Shown: positions 24,909 through 33,821, numbered from the stretch's first letter. The stretch is DNA of 64,000 bases from Corynebacterium pseudotuberculosis (GCF_002155265.1 NZ_CP021251.1:2170001-2234000); one strand, 5' to 3'. Made by a program: numbers and translations. The notes: generated from the letters alone by a model not told the origin.

Positions 24909-25975
24909 CCAACACCGTTGTTACCCGCGTATCACAGCTCATCGGAAATACCCCGCTATTCGAGCTCGTAGCCACGCCTTCAGGAAGCCGAGTGCTGCTC
25001 AAACTCGAGCAGTTTAACCCATCAGGAAGCGCAAAAATTCGCATGGCCGAGTCCATGATTGACGCAGCAGAGGCTGACGGCAGACTCCAGGCTGGAGGTA
25101 CGATCGTAGAATCAACCTCAGGAAACACTGGACAAGGCCTGGCTATCCTTGCGGTCGAGCGCGGTTATGAATTTGTGGCTGTCGTGGATAATCACTCCTG
25201 CAAAGACAAACTCAATGCCATGAGTGCAATGGATACCAAGCTCGAATATGTGGCTGCAGAAGGTGATGATGCGCTTGCCACCTCGGCTCGCGAGGATTAT
25301 GCCGAAGAACTGGGACAACAACCCGGATGGGTATTTATGAAGCAGCACGATAACGAGGCCAACTCCAAAGGCTACTACCCAGCCGCAGACGAAATCATAG
25401 AAACATTGGGGCATTGCCCGTCTCACCTGATTAGTGCCGTAGGCACAGGTGGAAGTCTCTTCGGTGTTACGGAACGCCTTAATGAGCTGGGCTATCGACC
25501 ACACACAATAGGAGTAGAACCTGAAGGCTCTATCGCCTTTGGTGGCCCGGCGCATGATTATCGACAATCAGGCACCGGTACTCCCGAGGGAGCCGTTATC
25601 GGAACTGCAGTGCGCTATGATCTACTCGATCTGGGAGCAAAGGTCTCTGATATCGCTGCCTTTGCAGCTTGCCGGACAATAGCAAAACACACTGGACTCT
25701 TACTCGGAGGATCTGCCGGTGGTGCCGTTGTTGCCGCACTAGAGTTGCTTCCTACATTGCCTGCTGGCTCCACATCAGTAACTATGGTCTGCGATGGCGG
25801 CGAAAAATACTTGGATACTGTTTTCAATGACTCGTGGATGCGATCGCATAACCTGCTCGATTCCGACCTTGAGGAACAAATCTGGAAGCATATAACGACG
25901 TTGCGTGAGGGTAGAACTCCCACTCCTCTCAAACTCACCCGTATCTCTTGGTCAAAGGAAAAAACGTGCGTCTAA
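24905..25975 (+). CDS. sbnA: SbnA-like PLP synthase (cysteine synthase family, predicted diaminopropionate pathway)
   Basis: The 356-residue protein is a fold type II PLP enzyme. It has IGNTPL (13-18), NPSGSAK with PLP Lys44, TSGNT (71-75) for the substrate carboxylate, and AVGTGGSLFG for the PLP phosphate. Canonical cysteine synthase has NPGGSVKDR; here the D is replaced (KIRM), as in diaminopropionate-forming relatives. SbnA condenses O-phospho-L-serine with glutamate to give the substrate of SbnB. The gene starts in an ATGA overlap with the decarboxylase gene. A housekeeping cysteine synthase is the alternative, but the SbnB-like partner argues against it. Confidence 0.82.
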   Translation: MTNTVVTRVSQLIGNTPLFELVATPSGSRVLLKLEQFNPSGSAKIRMAESMIDAAEADGRLQAGGTIVESTSGNTGQGLAILAVERGYEFVAVVDNHSCKDKLNAMSAMDTKLEYVAAEGDDALATSAREDYAEELGQQPGWVFMKQHDNEANSKGYYPAADEIIETLGHCPSHLISAVGTGGSLFGVTERLNELGYRPHTIGVEPEGSIAFGGPAHDYRQSGTGTPEGAVIGTAVRYDLLDLGAKVSDIAAFAACRTIAKHTGLLLGGSAGGAVVAALELLPTLPAGSTSVTMVCDGGEKYLDTVFNDSWMRSHNLLDSDLEEQIWKHITTLREGRTPTPLKLTRISWSKEKTCV

Positions 25976-27384
25976 TTAGCTCTGGTTCACAAGATCTCAG
26001 CTCTTTACACAGACAGCTTCTCCGGCTTTCACTCCCGTTAGCGGGAACCCAACTGGCCAACATTGCGTTATCCGCCACAGATACCATCGTGATGGGCTAC
26101 CTCAGTGTTGCAGCACTAGCAGGTGGCGGCCTGGCCGTGATCTGGTTTAACCAAATTCGCACGATGGCAGTCGGGCTTCTCACTCCCCTGGGAAACCGTA
26201 TCGCGCAAGTTCATGCACAATATGAGCAAAACCCCAGCAGTGAATTGCAGCAAGACATCCGCAACCTCACACGTACAGGGCTGTTCTTGGCAACGGCAAG
26301 TGGCATCATCGGTGCAATTCTTCTGGTTCTGATTAGCTACGCGCTACCGCTCTTTGGCCAGCCGTCAGAAGTTACCGACGCCGCTATCCCCATGATGTGG
26401 GCCTTAGCCCCTGGGCTTATTCCGTGCTTGTGGTTCCAAGTGTCAAGGCAATTTTGTGTAGGCCTAGGCAAACCACAATCGCTACTGGGAATTACTCTCG
26501 CAATGGTAGTTGTCAACGCCTTGCTAAACTTCGTTTTTGCCTTTGGGTATGGGCCTTTCCCAGAGCTTGGTCTCGTAGGTATTGGGTTATCCACAACGCT
26601 CGTGCACTGTGCATCTGCTGCGGCCTATTTTGTTTTAATCAACAGAAATCCTGAAATTAACGAGTTCCATGCCATCGACTTTTGGCGTCGCGACGCAACC
26701 GCCTTCCGTTCCCAACTCCTTCCGCAGCTGCGTACTCAACTGCGTTTAGGTGCTCCGGTCTCAGCCACGTATGGCGCGGAAGCCGGCATGTTCTCGGTCT
26801 TAGCCCTCATCATGGGGTCTTTCGGCGCAGATGCTCTTGCGGCTCACAATGTTGTGTATCAAGTTACGTTCATCGTTTTCCAAATCGGAATCGGTTTTTC
26901 CCACGGAAGCTCAATATTAGTCAGCCGTGCATACGGGCTTCACGACATCCCACTCTCCCGCCGTATCGGACTACAAGCGCTAACCATCATGATGGTCGTG
27001 GTTTCTGTGGCTGCGATTTTCTTCCTTTTCACTCCCGAACTAGTACTCCGGCCATTCATGCGTGATGCGACCCCCGAGGCGCTGGCGCTCGCCGTGTCTT
27101 TGCTGATGATCGGCGCGCTCATGGAGTTTGTAGATACTGGACAAAACCTGGCTATCGGTGCTTTGCGCGGTATCAATGACACGTCAACAGGGCTCAAGGC
27201 CTCACTCTTGGGCTATTGGGTTGTAGGACTTCCCGCTGCTTTAGCCTTTGCCTATGGGTTTGATCTCGGCCCCCATGGAATCTGGTGGGGTTTAGTCACT
27301 GGGCTAGCAACGTCAGCGTTCCTTTTATGGGCCACCTTCCTGCGGAAAACCCAAGATCCAGAAAGTAATAGATTAAGTACTTAG
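25966..27384 (+). CDS. MATE-family multidrug/metabolite exporter
   Basis: The membrane protein of about 472 residues has 12 predicted spans in two halves, with MATE-family patterns such as LPLAGTQLANIALSATDTIVMGYL at the start and GAPVSATYGAEAGMFSVLALIMGSFG at the start of the second half. I prefer the GTG at 25966 because AAAGGA stands 6 bp before it; the frame is open from a TTG at 25948. It overlaps the SbnA-like gene by 10 bp and is the last gene of the operon, followed by a terminator. The context suggests export of the small molecule made by the four enzymes. Confidence 0.9.
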   Translation: MRLISSGSQDLSSLHRQLLRLSLPLAGTQLANIALSATDTIVMGYLSVAALAGGGLAVIWFNQIRTMAVGLLTPLGNRIAQVHAQYEQNPSSELQQDIRNLTRTGLFLATASGIIGAILLVLISYALPLFGQPSEVTDAAIPMMWALAPGLIPCLWFQVSRQFCVGLGKPQSLLGITLAMVVVNALLNFVFAFGYGPFPELGLVGIGLSTTLVHCASAAAYFVLINRNPEINEFHAIDFWRRDATAFRSQLLPQLRTQLRLGAPVSATYGAEAGMFSVLALIMGSFGADALAAHNVVYQVTFIVFQIGIGFSHGSSILVSRAYGLHDIPLSRRIGLQALTIMMVVVSVAAIFFLFTPELVLRPFMRDATPEALALAVSLLMIGALMEFVDTGQNLAIGALRGINDTSTGLKASLLGYWVVGLPAALAFAYGFDLGPHGIWWGLVTGLATSAFLLWATFLRKTQDPESNRLST

Positions 27385-27400
27385 CAAGTATCCATAACCC

Positions 27401-27448
27401 AAGATTGGTAGCTGTCCTTTTATATCAGGGATAGCTACCAATCTTTTT
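27401..27448 (+). terminator. Terminator of the biosynthetic operon
   Basis: A 13-bp stem (AAGATTGGTAGCT at 27401-27413 with AGCTACCAATCTT at 27433-27445) ends in TTTTT. It closes the five-gene operon. Confidence 0.9.
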
Positions 27449-27732
27449 GTTCCCATCACCCCAAAAAATTACGTCTAAAACCCCAACACATTTCAGCTAA
27501 AAAATTACCATTTGAGCTGGTACAGGCCATATATTTTTCTTTTTTTCGAACAATCCATCGTAAGTCGCGCAGCCAATGTCACGGGGGCTTCATATCTTCT
27601 ATATCAGATAAGCACCGCAGTCCAGAATCTTGCGGAAACCGCGACCTATACCTTCCGCGGATACTGTGCTTGCGGTGCTTGTCGCCCCTCATAGTCTGAT
27701 GTATTCCCTCATAGTTCATATTCAAAGGAGCA
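27449..27732. other. AT-rich intergenic region before the Ltp-like pseudogene
   Basis: About 280 bp with no credible gene. It should contain the promoter of the following secreted protein; AAAGGAG at 27724-27730 is the only clear signal, the ribosome-binding site of that gene. Confidence 0.4.
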
Positions 27733-28316
27733 ATGATGCCCGAGCCCACCCCTCAGCCAACGCATAACCCGTACCCTCAACAACTCCCCGCAAAAAAGAA
27801 AGGCGGGTGCTTTAAGTGGGGCGCCATCGTGGGAGGCTGTCTTCTCGTTCTTCAAATTGCTTCCATGCTGGGCGACGGCGATAGCACCGATATCTCTGCG
27901 GTATCCCCCACAACTCAGCAGCAAGCCATAAAAAACATCGCTGCGGCTCCACAGGAAACCAAGGCCGCAATTACTCCTTCGCCCGCCAACGCTGCAACTA
28001 CTCCCAGCGTCCCTCGTGAATTCAAAAATGCATTGCGCAGCGCCGAACAATATTCAAAACTCATGCATATGTCTAAGGCCGGTATTTATGATCAGTTAAC
28101 ATCTGAGTACGGGGAAAAGTTCAGCGCGGAAGCCGCGCAGTATGCAATTGACACGATCAAAGTCGATTGGAACAAAAACGCGCTGGAGTCAGCAAAAAAT
28201 ATCAAGATTCTATGGCGATGTCTTCTGATGCAATTTACGACCAATTAGTCTCCGAATACGGAGAAAAATTTACCCCTGAGCAGGCCAATTATGCTATTAG
28301 CAACCTTCCACAATAA
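27733..28316 (+). pseudogene. Ltp-family surface protein with frameshift in second repeat
   Basis: The frame begins MMPEPTPQPTHNPYPQQ, a Pro-rich head, then a single hydrophobic segment (GAIVGGCLLVLQIASML), a Ser/Thr/Ala/Pro linker, and an Ltp-type repeat (FKNALRSAEQYSKLMHMSKAGIYDQL then SEYGEKFSAEAAQYAI). A second repeat starts ALESAK, but after six A at 28194-28199 the frame ends early at 28248. With one more A the second repeat reads on as YQDSMAMSSDAIYDQL and SEYGEKFTPEQANYAI to a stop at 28314-28316. So a one-base deletion in a homopolymer breaks an otherwise intact two-repeat protein. Ltp-type domains occur in phage superinfection-exclusion and surface proteins of Gram-positives. It may be real decay, phase variation or a sequencing error. 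Confidence 0.85.
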
Positions 28317-28340
28317 GATGTGTAGGTGAGGTAGTAGCCC

Positions 28341-28393
28341 GGTATAGAGCCACCTTGTCCAGACAATAGTCTTTTGGGCAAGGTGGCTCTACC
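28341..28393. terminator. Stem-loop between the Ltp-like pseudogene and the antiporter gene
   Basis: A stem of about 14 bp (AGAGCCACCTTG paired with CAAGGTGGCTCT) with a 21-nt loop lies after the intact-frame stop at 28316. The tail is only weakly T-rich, so termination strength is uncertain. Confidence 0.6.
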
Positions 28394-28402
28394 ATTTACC
28401 TC

Positions 28403-29677
28403 ATGTTGTACGCTTCTTCCGCGTCTTCTGCGGAGATTATTTTGGTGTCTGAAGTAAACCAGACCGACACACTTGTGTCCTTCGTATGGATCATGGCAGC
28501 CGCACTGGTAGCCCCGCTGATTTCCTATGCCACTGGAAAACGTATCCCCGCCGTCGTGCTTCTTATTGCCTTCGGATGTCTCATCGGCCCCCACGTGCTG
28601 GGGCTAGCATCTGAAGCCGGAGGCGTTGGATTAATCAAAGAAATCGGCCTAGGCATGCTCTTCCTTCTTGCCGGCTATGAGATTGATCCGGAAACGCTCC
28701 GAGGAAAGGAAGGACGCTCCGGCCTTTCCACGTGGATTATTTGTGCGGTGTTGAGCTTTCTCGGAGCTTTTGCCATCTTGGGCTTTGATAACTCTTCCAC
28801 AGCAATCGTGCTTGCCATCGCAGTTACCTCCACAGCGATCGGGACGCTGCTACCGATTATGAAGCAACAGAACCTGCTTAACACTCCTGTGGGATCCTCC
28901 CTTATGATCCACGGAGCGATCGGAGAGATTGCGCCTATTCTGGCTATGGCTTTATTGCTATCCGCTCGCTCAACCTGGATGACCGCCGCTGTCTTGTTTG
29001 CGTTCTTCCTCGTAGCCATAGTGGTAGGGATTCTCCCCAAGACCGTTAAATTATTTCTCCCGTGGATGGGACGGGCAATGGTTGATGGAGCTGGGTCAAC
29101 CAACCAGACAGTCCTTCGTCTCATCTTGTTAATGCTGGCCATCCTGATGGCTGTTGCAGCAGTTTTTGAATTAGATGTGGTGCTTGGGGCCTTTGCAGCA
29201 GGGTTTATCCTGCGACAAATGGTCCCCCAAAAGTATCGAACAGCGTTAGAACAGCGCCTAGATGTTGTTGGCTATAGCCTGCTTATACCCGTATTTTTCA
29301 TTTGCTCGGGTATGTCCATCAACCCTGCGGCGGTAGCAGAAAAACCCTGGTTCCTCCTGGTTCTTATCCCGCTCATCTACATCACGCGCGGCCTTCCAGT
29401 CTTCCTCCGGGAGATGTTCTTTAGTACTGGCTCAGGACTTAAAGACTGGAGAGAAAAATTGCAGCTGAGTTTGTTTGCAGCAACTGCCCTACCAATCATC
29501 GTGGCAGTTACGGAAGTCGCCACGGCTTCCCACATTTTGAGTCATGAGAATGCATCGATCATGGTAGCTGCCGGCTCTATTACGGTTCTTCTCTTTCCTC
29601 TGCTTGCGAGTCACCTTAAGCCAGCAAAAGCTTATATGGAGTCAGAGCAACAGGGCCCGGATGCCTCACGGCCCTAG
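28403..29677 (+). CDS. Cation:proton antiporter (Kef/CPA2 family)
   Basis: The 424-residue protein has about 12 membrane segments and typical CPA2 features: GCLIGPHVLG near residue 55, GLGMLFLLAGYEIDPE, NSSTAIVLAIAVTSTAIGTLLPI with the TSTA pattern, and a second-half DVVLGAFAAGFIL. It lacks a C-terminal TrkA-N domain, so it is a membrane-only exchanger for Na+ or K+ against H+. No Shine-Dalgarno precedes the ATG, while TACCAT lies 7 bp upstream, consistent with a leaderless transcript. Ion specificity cannot be read from sequence. Confidence 0.9.
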   Translation: MLYASSASSAEIILVSEVNQTDTLVSFVWIMAAALVAPLISYATGKRIPAVVLLIAFGCLIGPHVLGLASEAGGVGLIKEIGLGMLFLLAGYEIDPETLRGKEGRSGLSTWIICAVLSFLGAFAILGFDNSSTAIVLAIAVTSTAIGTLLPIMKQQNLLNTPVGSSLMIHGAIGEIAPILAMALLLSARSTWMTAAVLFAFFLVAIVVGILPKTVKLFLPWMGRAMVDGAGSTNQTVLRLILLMLAILMAVAAVFELDVVLGAFAAGFILRQMVPQKYRTALEQRLDVVGYSLLIPVFFICSGMSINPAAVAEKPWFLLVLIPLIYITRGLPVFLREMFFSTGSGLKDWREKLQLSLFAATALPIIVAVTEVATASHILSHENASIMVAAGSITVLLFPLLASHLKPAKAYMESEQQGPDASRP

Positions 29678-29915
29678 CTAGGGCCCACTTCTAGCGGAGA
29701 AAAGCTACCTCGATTTATAAAACCCCTCGTCCTTCATCGCCTAAGGTGTTACTGTAGTTAAAACTATTGCCTGTAGCATCAAAATTCACCTCATGAGGTT
29801 TAAACACACCCAAAAGCCTCACTTGTATCATGTGTCCGAGTTTTGCTGCCGCCTGCATCTCTCCAATCGACCCCAGCACTTGCGCGCTGTTTTAAAGACA
29901 GGAAAGTCATTTAGC

Positions 29916-30824
29916 ATGCCCAATTTTGATACTCCTATTTCCAGACGTAGGTTCCTCAAGGCATCCGCTGCACTCATGAGTGGCGCTGCTGCACTGGCCG
30001 TAGCGCCTACCGCCTCTGCTACACCCGGCCCAATCGTGGGTACCGTCATCGATTTTGCTGCCGGAGTTCCCCGTGCACACGACATCAAAGCGGCAGGCCA
30101 TATTGGAGCTGTTCGATACGTCTCTCAACGTCGTCCCGGTACCGAAGGTTGGATGCTCGGCAAGCCGGTCACGCTTGCAGAGACCAAGGCAAATGCTGAT
30201 TTAGGACTCGCCACTGCGTCCGTTTATCAATTTGGTAAGGATGCCACTGCGGACTGGAAGCAAGGAGCCGCCGGTGCAGTAGTCCACGCCCCACAAGCTA
30301 TTGCGCTCCACATCGCTGCAGGCGGCCCTAAAGGACGCCCCATCTATGTGGCTATTGACGATAACCCAACGCGCGCCCAATACGACCATCAGATCCGCCC
30401 ATATTTGCAGGCTTTTGGTACAGCCCTTAACGCTGCTGGATATAGCCTCGGCATCTATGGCAACTACAACGTCATCGACTGGGCTCTTGCTGATCGCCTT
30501 GGTTCTTTCTTCTGGCAGCATGATTGGGGTTCCAATGGCCGGATCCACCCACGCACTACGATCCACCAAAAAGCTGGGTATGCAGGAAAAATCTCTGGGG
30601 TTGGAGTAGACATCAACAACGTGTACGCATCGGATTGGGGCCAGTGGGTCCCCGGCGTAGCCCCGGCAGCACCGCCTGTATCTCCAGGAAACCCGGCCCC
30701 TGTAGTACCTGGCCTCCCCGATCTTCAGCAGCTCTCATCTCAACTTCCTGCCAATATTCCTACGCCAAGTCAAGCGCAAATTAATGCTGCGCTGGACTTG
30801 ATCAAAATGTTTAGCCCTCGCTAG
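29916..30824 (+). CDS. Tat-secreted DUF1906 protein (Rv2525c-like glycoside hydrolase fold)
   Basis: From the ATG at 29916 the 302-residue product begins MPNFDTPISRRRFLKASAALM, a classic twin-arginine signal with an Ala-rich cleavage region (ASATPG). The mature domain starts IVGTVIDFAAGVPRAHDIKAAGHIGAVRYVS and contains YVAIDDNPT and YGNYNVIDWALA, matching DUF1906 (glycoside hydrolase-like, Rv2525c). The C-terminus is Pro-rich. The upstream 41 codons of open frame are rejected because they would hide the signal peptide; AGGAAAG before 29916 is the ribosome-binding site. Rv2525c homologues are Tat substrates linked to the cell envelope; the catalytic role is unknown. Confidence 0.88.
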   Translation: MPNFDTPISRRRFLKASAALMSGAAALAVAPTASATPGPIVGTVIDFAAGVPRAHDIKAAGHIGAVRYVSQRRPGTEGWMLGKPVTLAETKANADLGLATASVYQFGKDATADWKQGAAGAVVHAPQAIALHIAAGGPKGRPIYVAIDDNPTRAQYDHQIRPYLQAFGTALNAAGYSLGIYGNYNVIDWALADRLGSFFWQHDWGSNGRIHPRTTIHQKAGYAGKISGVGVDINNVYASDWGQWVPGVAPAAPPVSPGNPAPVVPGLPDLQQLSSQLPANIPTPSQAQINAALDLIKMFSPR

Positions 30825-30834
30825 GAAAGACATG

Positions 30835-30864
30835 AAGCGGCGACCTTGTACGAGGTCGCCGCTT
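30835..30864. terminator. Bidirectional terminator between the DUF1906 gene and the serine hydrolase pseudogene
   Basis: A perfect 12-bp stem AAGCGGCGACCT/AGGTCGCCGCTT (30835-30846 with 30853-30864) with a 6-nt loop lies between two convergent genes. Confidence 0.85.
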
Positions 30865-30866
30865 AG

Positions 30867-31686
30867 CTATTTTCCCAAGAATTGGTGTTGAACCAGATCA
30901 GTCAAGTCTTTTTGTGTTCCCACCACAGCTGCCGCTACAACAAAATCAGAGCCAAAAGACACCGAGGAATGCAGTTTAGCGTCGTTTGACCAGCCAAGTT
31001 TGGTACCTTTCACCCCAGGGAGCGTGTACGTACCAAAATCCTGCACGGTACCGTCGCTCGCTTTGTTTGCAACAGATCTCATGGCGGAAAGAACCTTAGA
31101 CTCGGGATTCTCCCTTAGCAGTTGCACAATAAAATGAACCACATCATACGTTGAGGTATATGAGTAGCCCCAACGCCCAACAGTTTTTGTGGCCTCTAAG
31201 CCGTATTTCCGGGCTGTTGCATCTATGCATTCCGGATAGGCGTCGAAAAGCTCGTCCGCTATGTCATCGTCCGATTTTTGGATCATCCGCACAGCTTTTA
31301 TTCGTTCTCTGCGCGATCCATGCTCAAAAACATAGTCGGCGATATTACAGCTTGCTCAGGCTCAGCGCCGGACGTGCGGTTCTTTCTGCCGCAGTCCCAC
31401 GATGCTCGCCTGTACGCACATTCACATATGTCACTTGATCCCGCAGCCAATCAACGCCCGGCGATTGCAATGGCTCCGCCGTATCAAATACCAGCGAAGC
31501 ACGGGGAATACCTGCTGCTGAGGCCTTTGGCTGGCCTAGAGAGGCAAGAGCCGAATCACCAGAAGGTCCCTCCCCCGATACGAGGGGAAGGGACACGAGA
31601 GCCGCCGTGGAAACAACTAAAGGCAGATACTTCCACCGTGGTAGATACGGCGCGCAATACTCTCTCGCACCCGAATCACTATCCAT
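30867..31686 (-). pseudogene. Serine hydrolase (beta-lactamase/PBP-like), frameshifted
   Basis: The N-terminal frame starts at 31686 (MDSDSGAREY), with a hydrophobic export segment and, near its end, SLSK, the SxxK active-site motif of penicilloyl serine transferases. It stops at 31345-31347. Removing one A there restores LYIADYVFEHGSRRERIKAV and joins the second open frame (30867-31292), which continues MIQKSDDDIADELF and later KLGWSNDA, a KTG-like region. The reading frame across both parts would give about 272 residues. So a single-base insertion disables an exported serine hydrolase or carboxypeptidase-like enzyme. The break could also be a sequencing error. Confidence 0.85.
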
Positions 31687-31832
31687 GCGGACAATAATAG
31701 TGTCCGACGCTGATCACTCAACGCCGGACACCACCAGATACCCCGAACACCGCGGCAAGCTCTGGTGAGGACTCACCACGGAGGTCTAAAACGGAAATCC
31801 GTTAGTTTACGGGGACGCGACTAGGTTCGGGA

Positions 31833-33476
31833 CTAGTGATCCACTGGGGCTTCAACGCCCACGCCGGTGAGAGAGCGAACTTCCATCTCCGCCTGCAAGT
31901 CATCAAAGTTATCGGGCTTGCCCACCAAAGTTCCGATATAACCAGCCAGGAAGGCCAGCGGGATCGAGACGATACCCGGGCTGGTGAGCGGGAACCAAGC
32001 AAAGTCAACACCCGGGATCATCGACGTAGGCGACCCCGATACTGCTGGGGAGAAGACAATCAGCAACAGCGCTGCACCGAGCCCCGTGTAGATCGAGGCA
32101 ATGGCACCTGTGGTGTTGAACTTCTTCCAGTACAGCGAGTACAGAATGGTTGGCAAGTTTGCCGAAGCAGCGATAGCAAAGGCAAGAGAGACCAAGAAGG
32201 CCACGTTTTGCTGCATTGCCAGGATGCCCAGAGCGATAGCCGCGACACCAATAACGATGACAGTGATGCGAGAAACACGCACTTGCTCTTCCTCGGTGGA
32301 CTGTCCGTTGCGAAGCACCGCATCATAAATATCGTGGGCCACCGATGCAGAAGCTGTGATAGCCAGGCCAGCTACCACGGCGAGAACCGTAGCAAAGGCA
32401 ACTGCAGAGATTAAGGCCATGAAGACAGGACCTGCGAGTTCTAGAGCCAGGAGTGGGGCTGCCGCGTTAGCCGTACCCGGCGCGGACATAATGCGGTCAG
32501 GACCAACGAGAGCAGCTGCACCGAACCCGAGAACCAGAGTCATCAAGTAGAAAGCGCCGATCAAGACGATTGCCCAGGTGACTGAGCGGCGCGCCTCCGT
32601 TGCGGTAGGAACCGTGTAAAAACGCATCAAAACATGCGGAAGGCCAGCGGTTCCCAGGACCAACGCAATACCCAATGAGAGGAAGTCAAGTTTGGAGGTT
32701 GCAGTAGCGCCATATTTCAGTCCTGGTTCCAGAATCTGAGAGGCGTCGTAACCTTTCTTGGCCAAGTAATCGGAAGCTGCGTGTGTGGAAACAGCCTGAT
32801 CGAAGAGATTTGAGAAACCACCCTTTACCATGACAAAAACCAGAACCGTCATGATGGTCACGCCACCGACAAGGAGCACCGCCTTGATCATCTGGACATA
32901 GGTGGTGCCTTTCATGCCGCCGATCAAAACATAGACGATCATGATAACGCCCACGACGGCAACCACGATCGACTGCGCTGCCTTGCTGTGCAGATCAAGA
33001 AGCACGGAGACCAAGGCACCAGCGCCGGCCATCTGGGCAATCAAATAGAAGAGGGAGACAAATAAGGTGCCAAAGGCCGCAGCCACGCGAACTGGCTTCT
33101 GCTTAAGTCGGAAGGAAAGAACATCGGCCATAGTAAACCGGCCAACGTTACGCAGTGGCTCTGCAACCAGGAGCAAAGCGACGAGCCAAGCAACGAAGAA
33201 CCCAATGGAATAAAGGAACCCGTCATAACCGCTGAGTGCAATAGCCCCGACAATGCCTAAGAAGGAGGCAGCCGAAAGATAGTCGCCCGCGATAGCCAGG
33301 CCGTTCTGTTTTCCGGAAAATGTTCCGCCACCGGTGTAGAAATCGGAGGCTTCTTTTGTGGTTTTTCCGGCACGCAGCACAACAGCCATCGTAATCACGA
33401 TAAAAGCGACGAAGACAACGATATTAAGGACTGGGTTTCCCGCAGACGATTCCGCTGCTACATACGAGGTAGTCAT
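31833..33476 (-). CDS. mctC: Monocarboxylate/cation symporter (MctC/ActP, SSS family)
   Basis: The 547-residue sodium:solute symporter has 13 or so membrane spans and family patterns SDFYTGGGTFSGKQNGLAIAGDYLSAASFLG (about 40-70) and TAGLPHVLMRFYTV. The closest function known to me is MctC of C. glutamicum, which takes up acetate, propionate and pyruvate. A DUF485 gene lies immediately upstream with a 3-bp gap, the usual ActP/YjcH-type pair. In C. glutamicum mctC responds to RamA; whether that applies here is not visible. Confidence 0.93.
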   Translation of the reverse strand: MTTSYVAAESSAGNPVLNIVVFVAFIVITMAVVLRAGKTTKEASDFYTGGGTFSGKQNGLAIAGDYLSAASFLGIVGAIALSGYDGFLYSIGFFVAWLVALLLVAEPLRNVGRFTMADVLSFRLKQKPVRVAAAFGTLFVSLFYLIAQMAGAGALVSVLLDLHSKAAQSIVVAVVGVIMIVYVLIGGMKGTTYVQMIKAVLLVGGVTIMTVLVFVMVKGGFSNLFDQAVSTHAASDYLAKKGYDASQILEPGLKYGATATSKLDFLSLGIALVLGTAGLPHVLMRFYTVPTATEARRSVTWAIVLIGAFYLMTLVLGFGAAALVGPDRIMSAPGTANAAAPLLALELAGPVFMALISAVAFATVLAVVAGLAITASASVAHDIYDAVLRNGQSTEEEQVRVSRITVIVIGVAAIALGILAMQQNVAFLVSLAFAIAASANLPTILYSLYWKKFNTTGAIASIYTGLGAALLLIVFSPAVSGSPTSMIPGVDFAWFPLTSPGIVSIPLAFLAGYIGTLVGKPDNFDDLQAEMEVRSLTGVGVEAPVDH

Positions 33477-33479
33477 GGT

Positions 33480-33821
33480 TTAACCCTCCATTTCTTCGCG
33501 AATCGCACGTGCACGCGGCTCGATGTTCTTATTTGCGTACTTGATATAAATCCACGTGATCACAAAGGTGGTCACAAACTGCGTTATTCCTAGAACCACT
33601 CCTAGGTTTATCGAGCCAACTACTTTCGTCCCCATAAAATCTGGAGCATAGGTAGCTGCAATGACGAATACGAGGTACCAGACGAAGAACGCGATGCTCA
33701 TCGGGAAGGTGAAGGAACGATACGTTCGCTTCAATTCCTTGAACTGGGGGCTCACTTGCATGGCGCGAAACTCTGCAGCAGTTGGCTGCCGTACGCCATG
33801 CGCCTCAGTTGGTGCACTCAT
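33480..33821 (-). CDS. DUF485 membrane protein (YjcH-like partner of the symporter)
   Basis: The 113-residue protein has two membrane segments, FPMSIAFFVWYLVFVIAATY and INLGVVLGITQFVTTFVITWIYIKYA, and ends with a charged ANKNIEPRARAIREEMEG. This is the DUF485 pattern of proteins encoded upstream of acetate permeases. GGAAAGGAGC just upstream of the ATG gives a good ribosome-binding site. It is the first gene of the symporter operon. Confidence 0.9.
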   Translation of the reverse strand: MSAPTEAHGVRQPTAAEFRAMQVSPQFKELKRTYRSFTFPMSIAFFVWYLVFVIAATYAPDFMGTKVVGSINLGVVLGITQFVTTFVITWIYIKYANKNIEPRARAIREEMEG

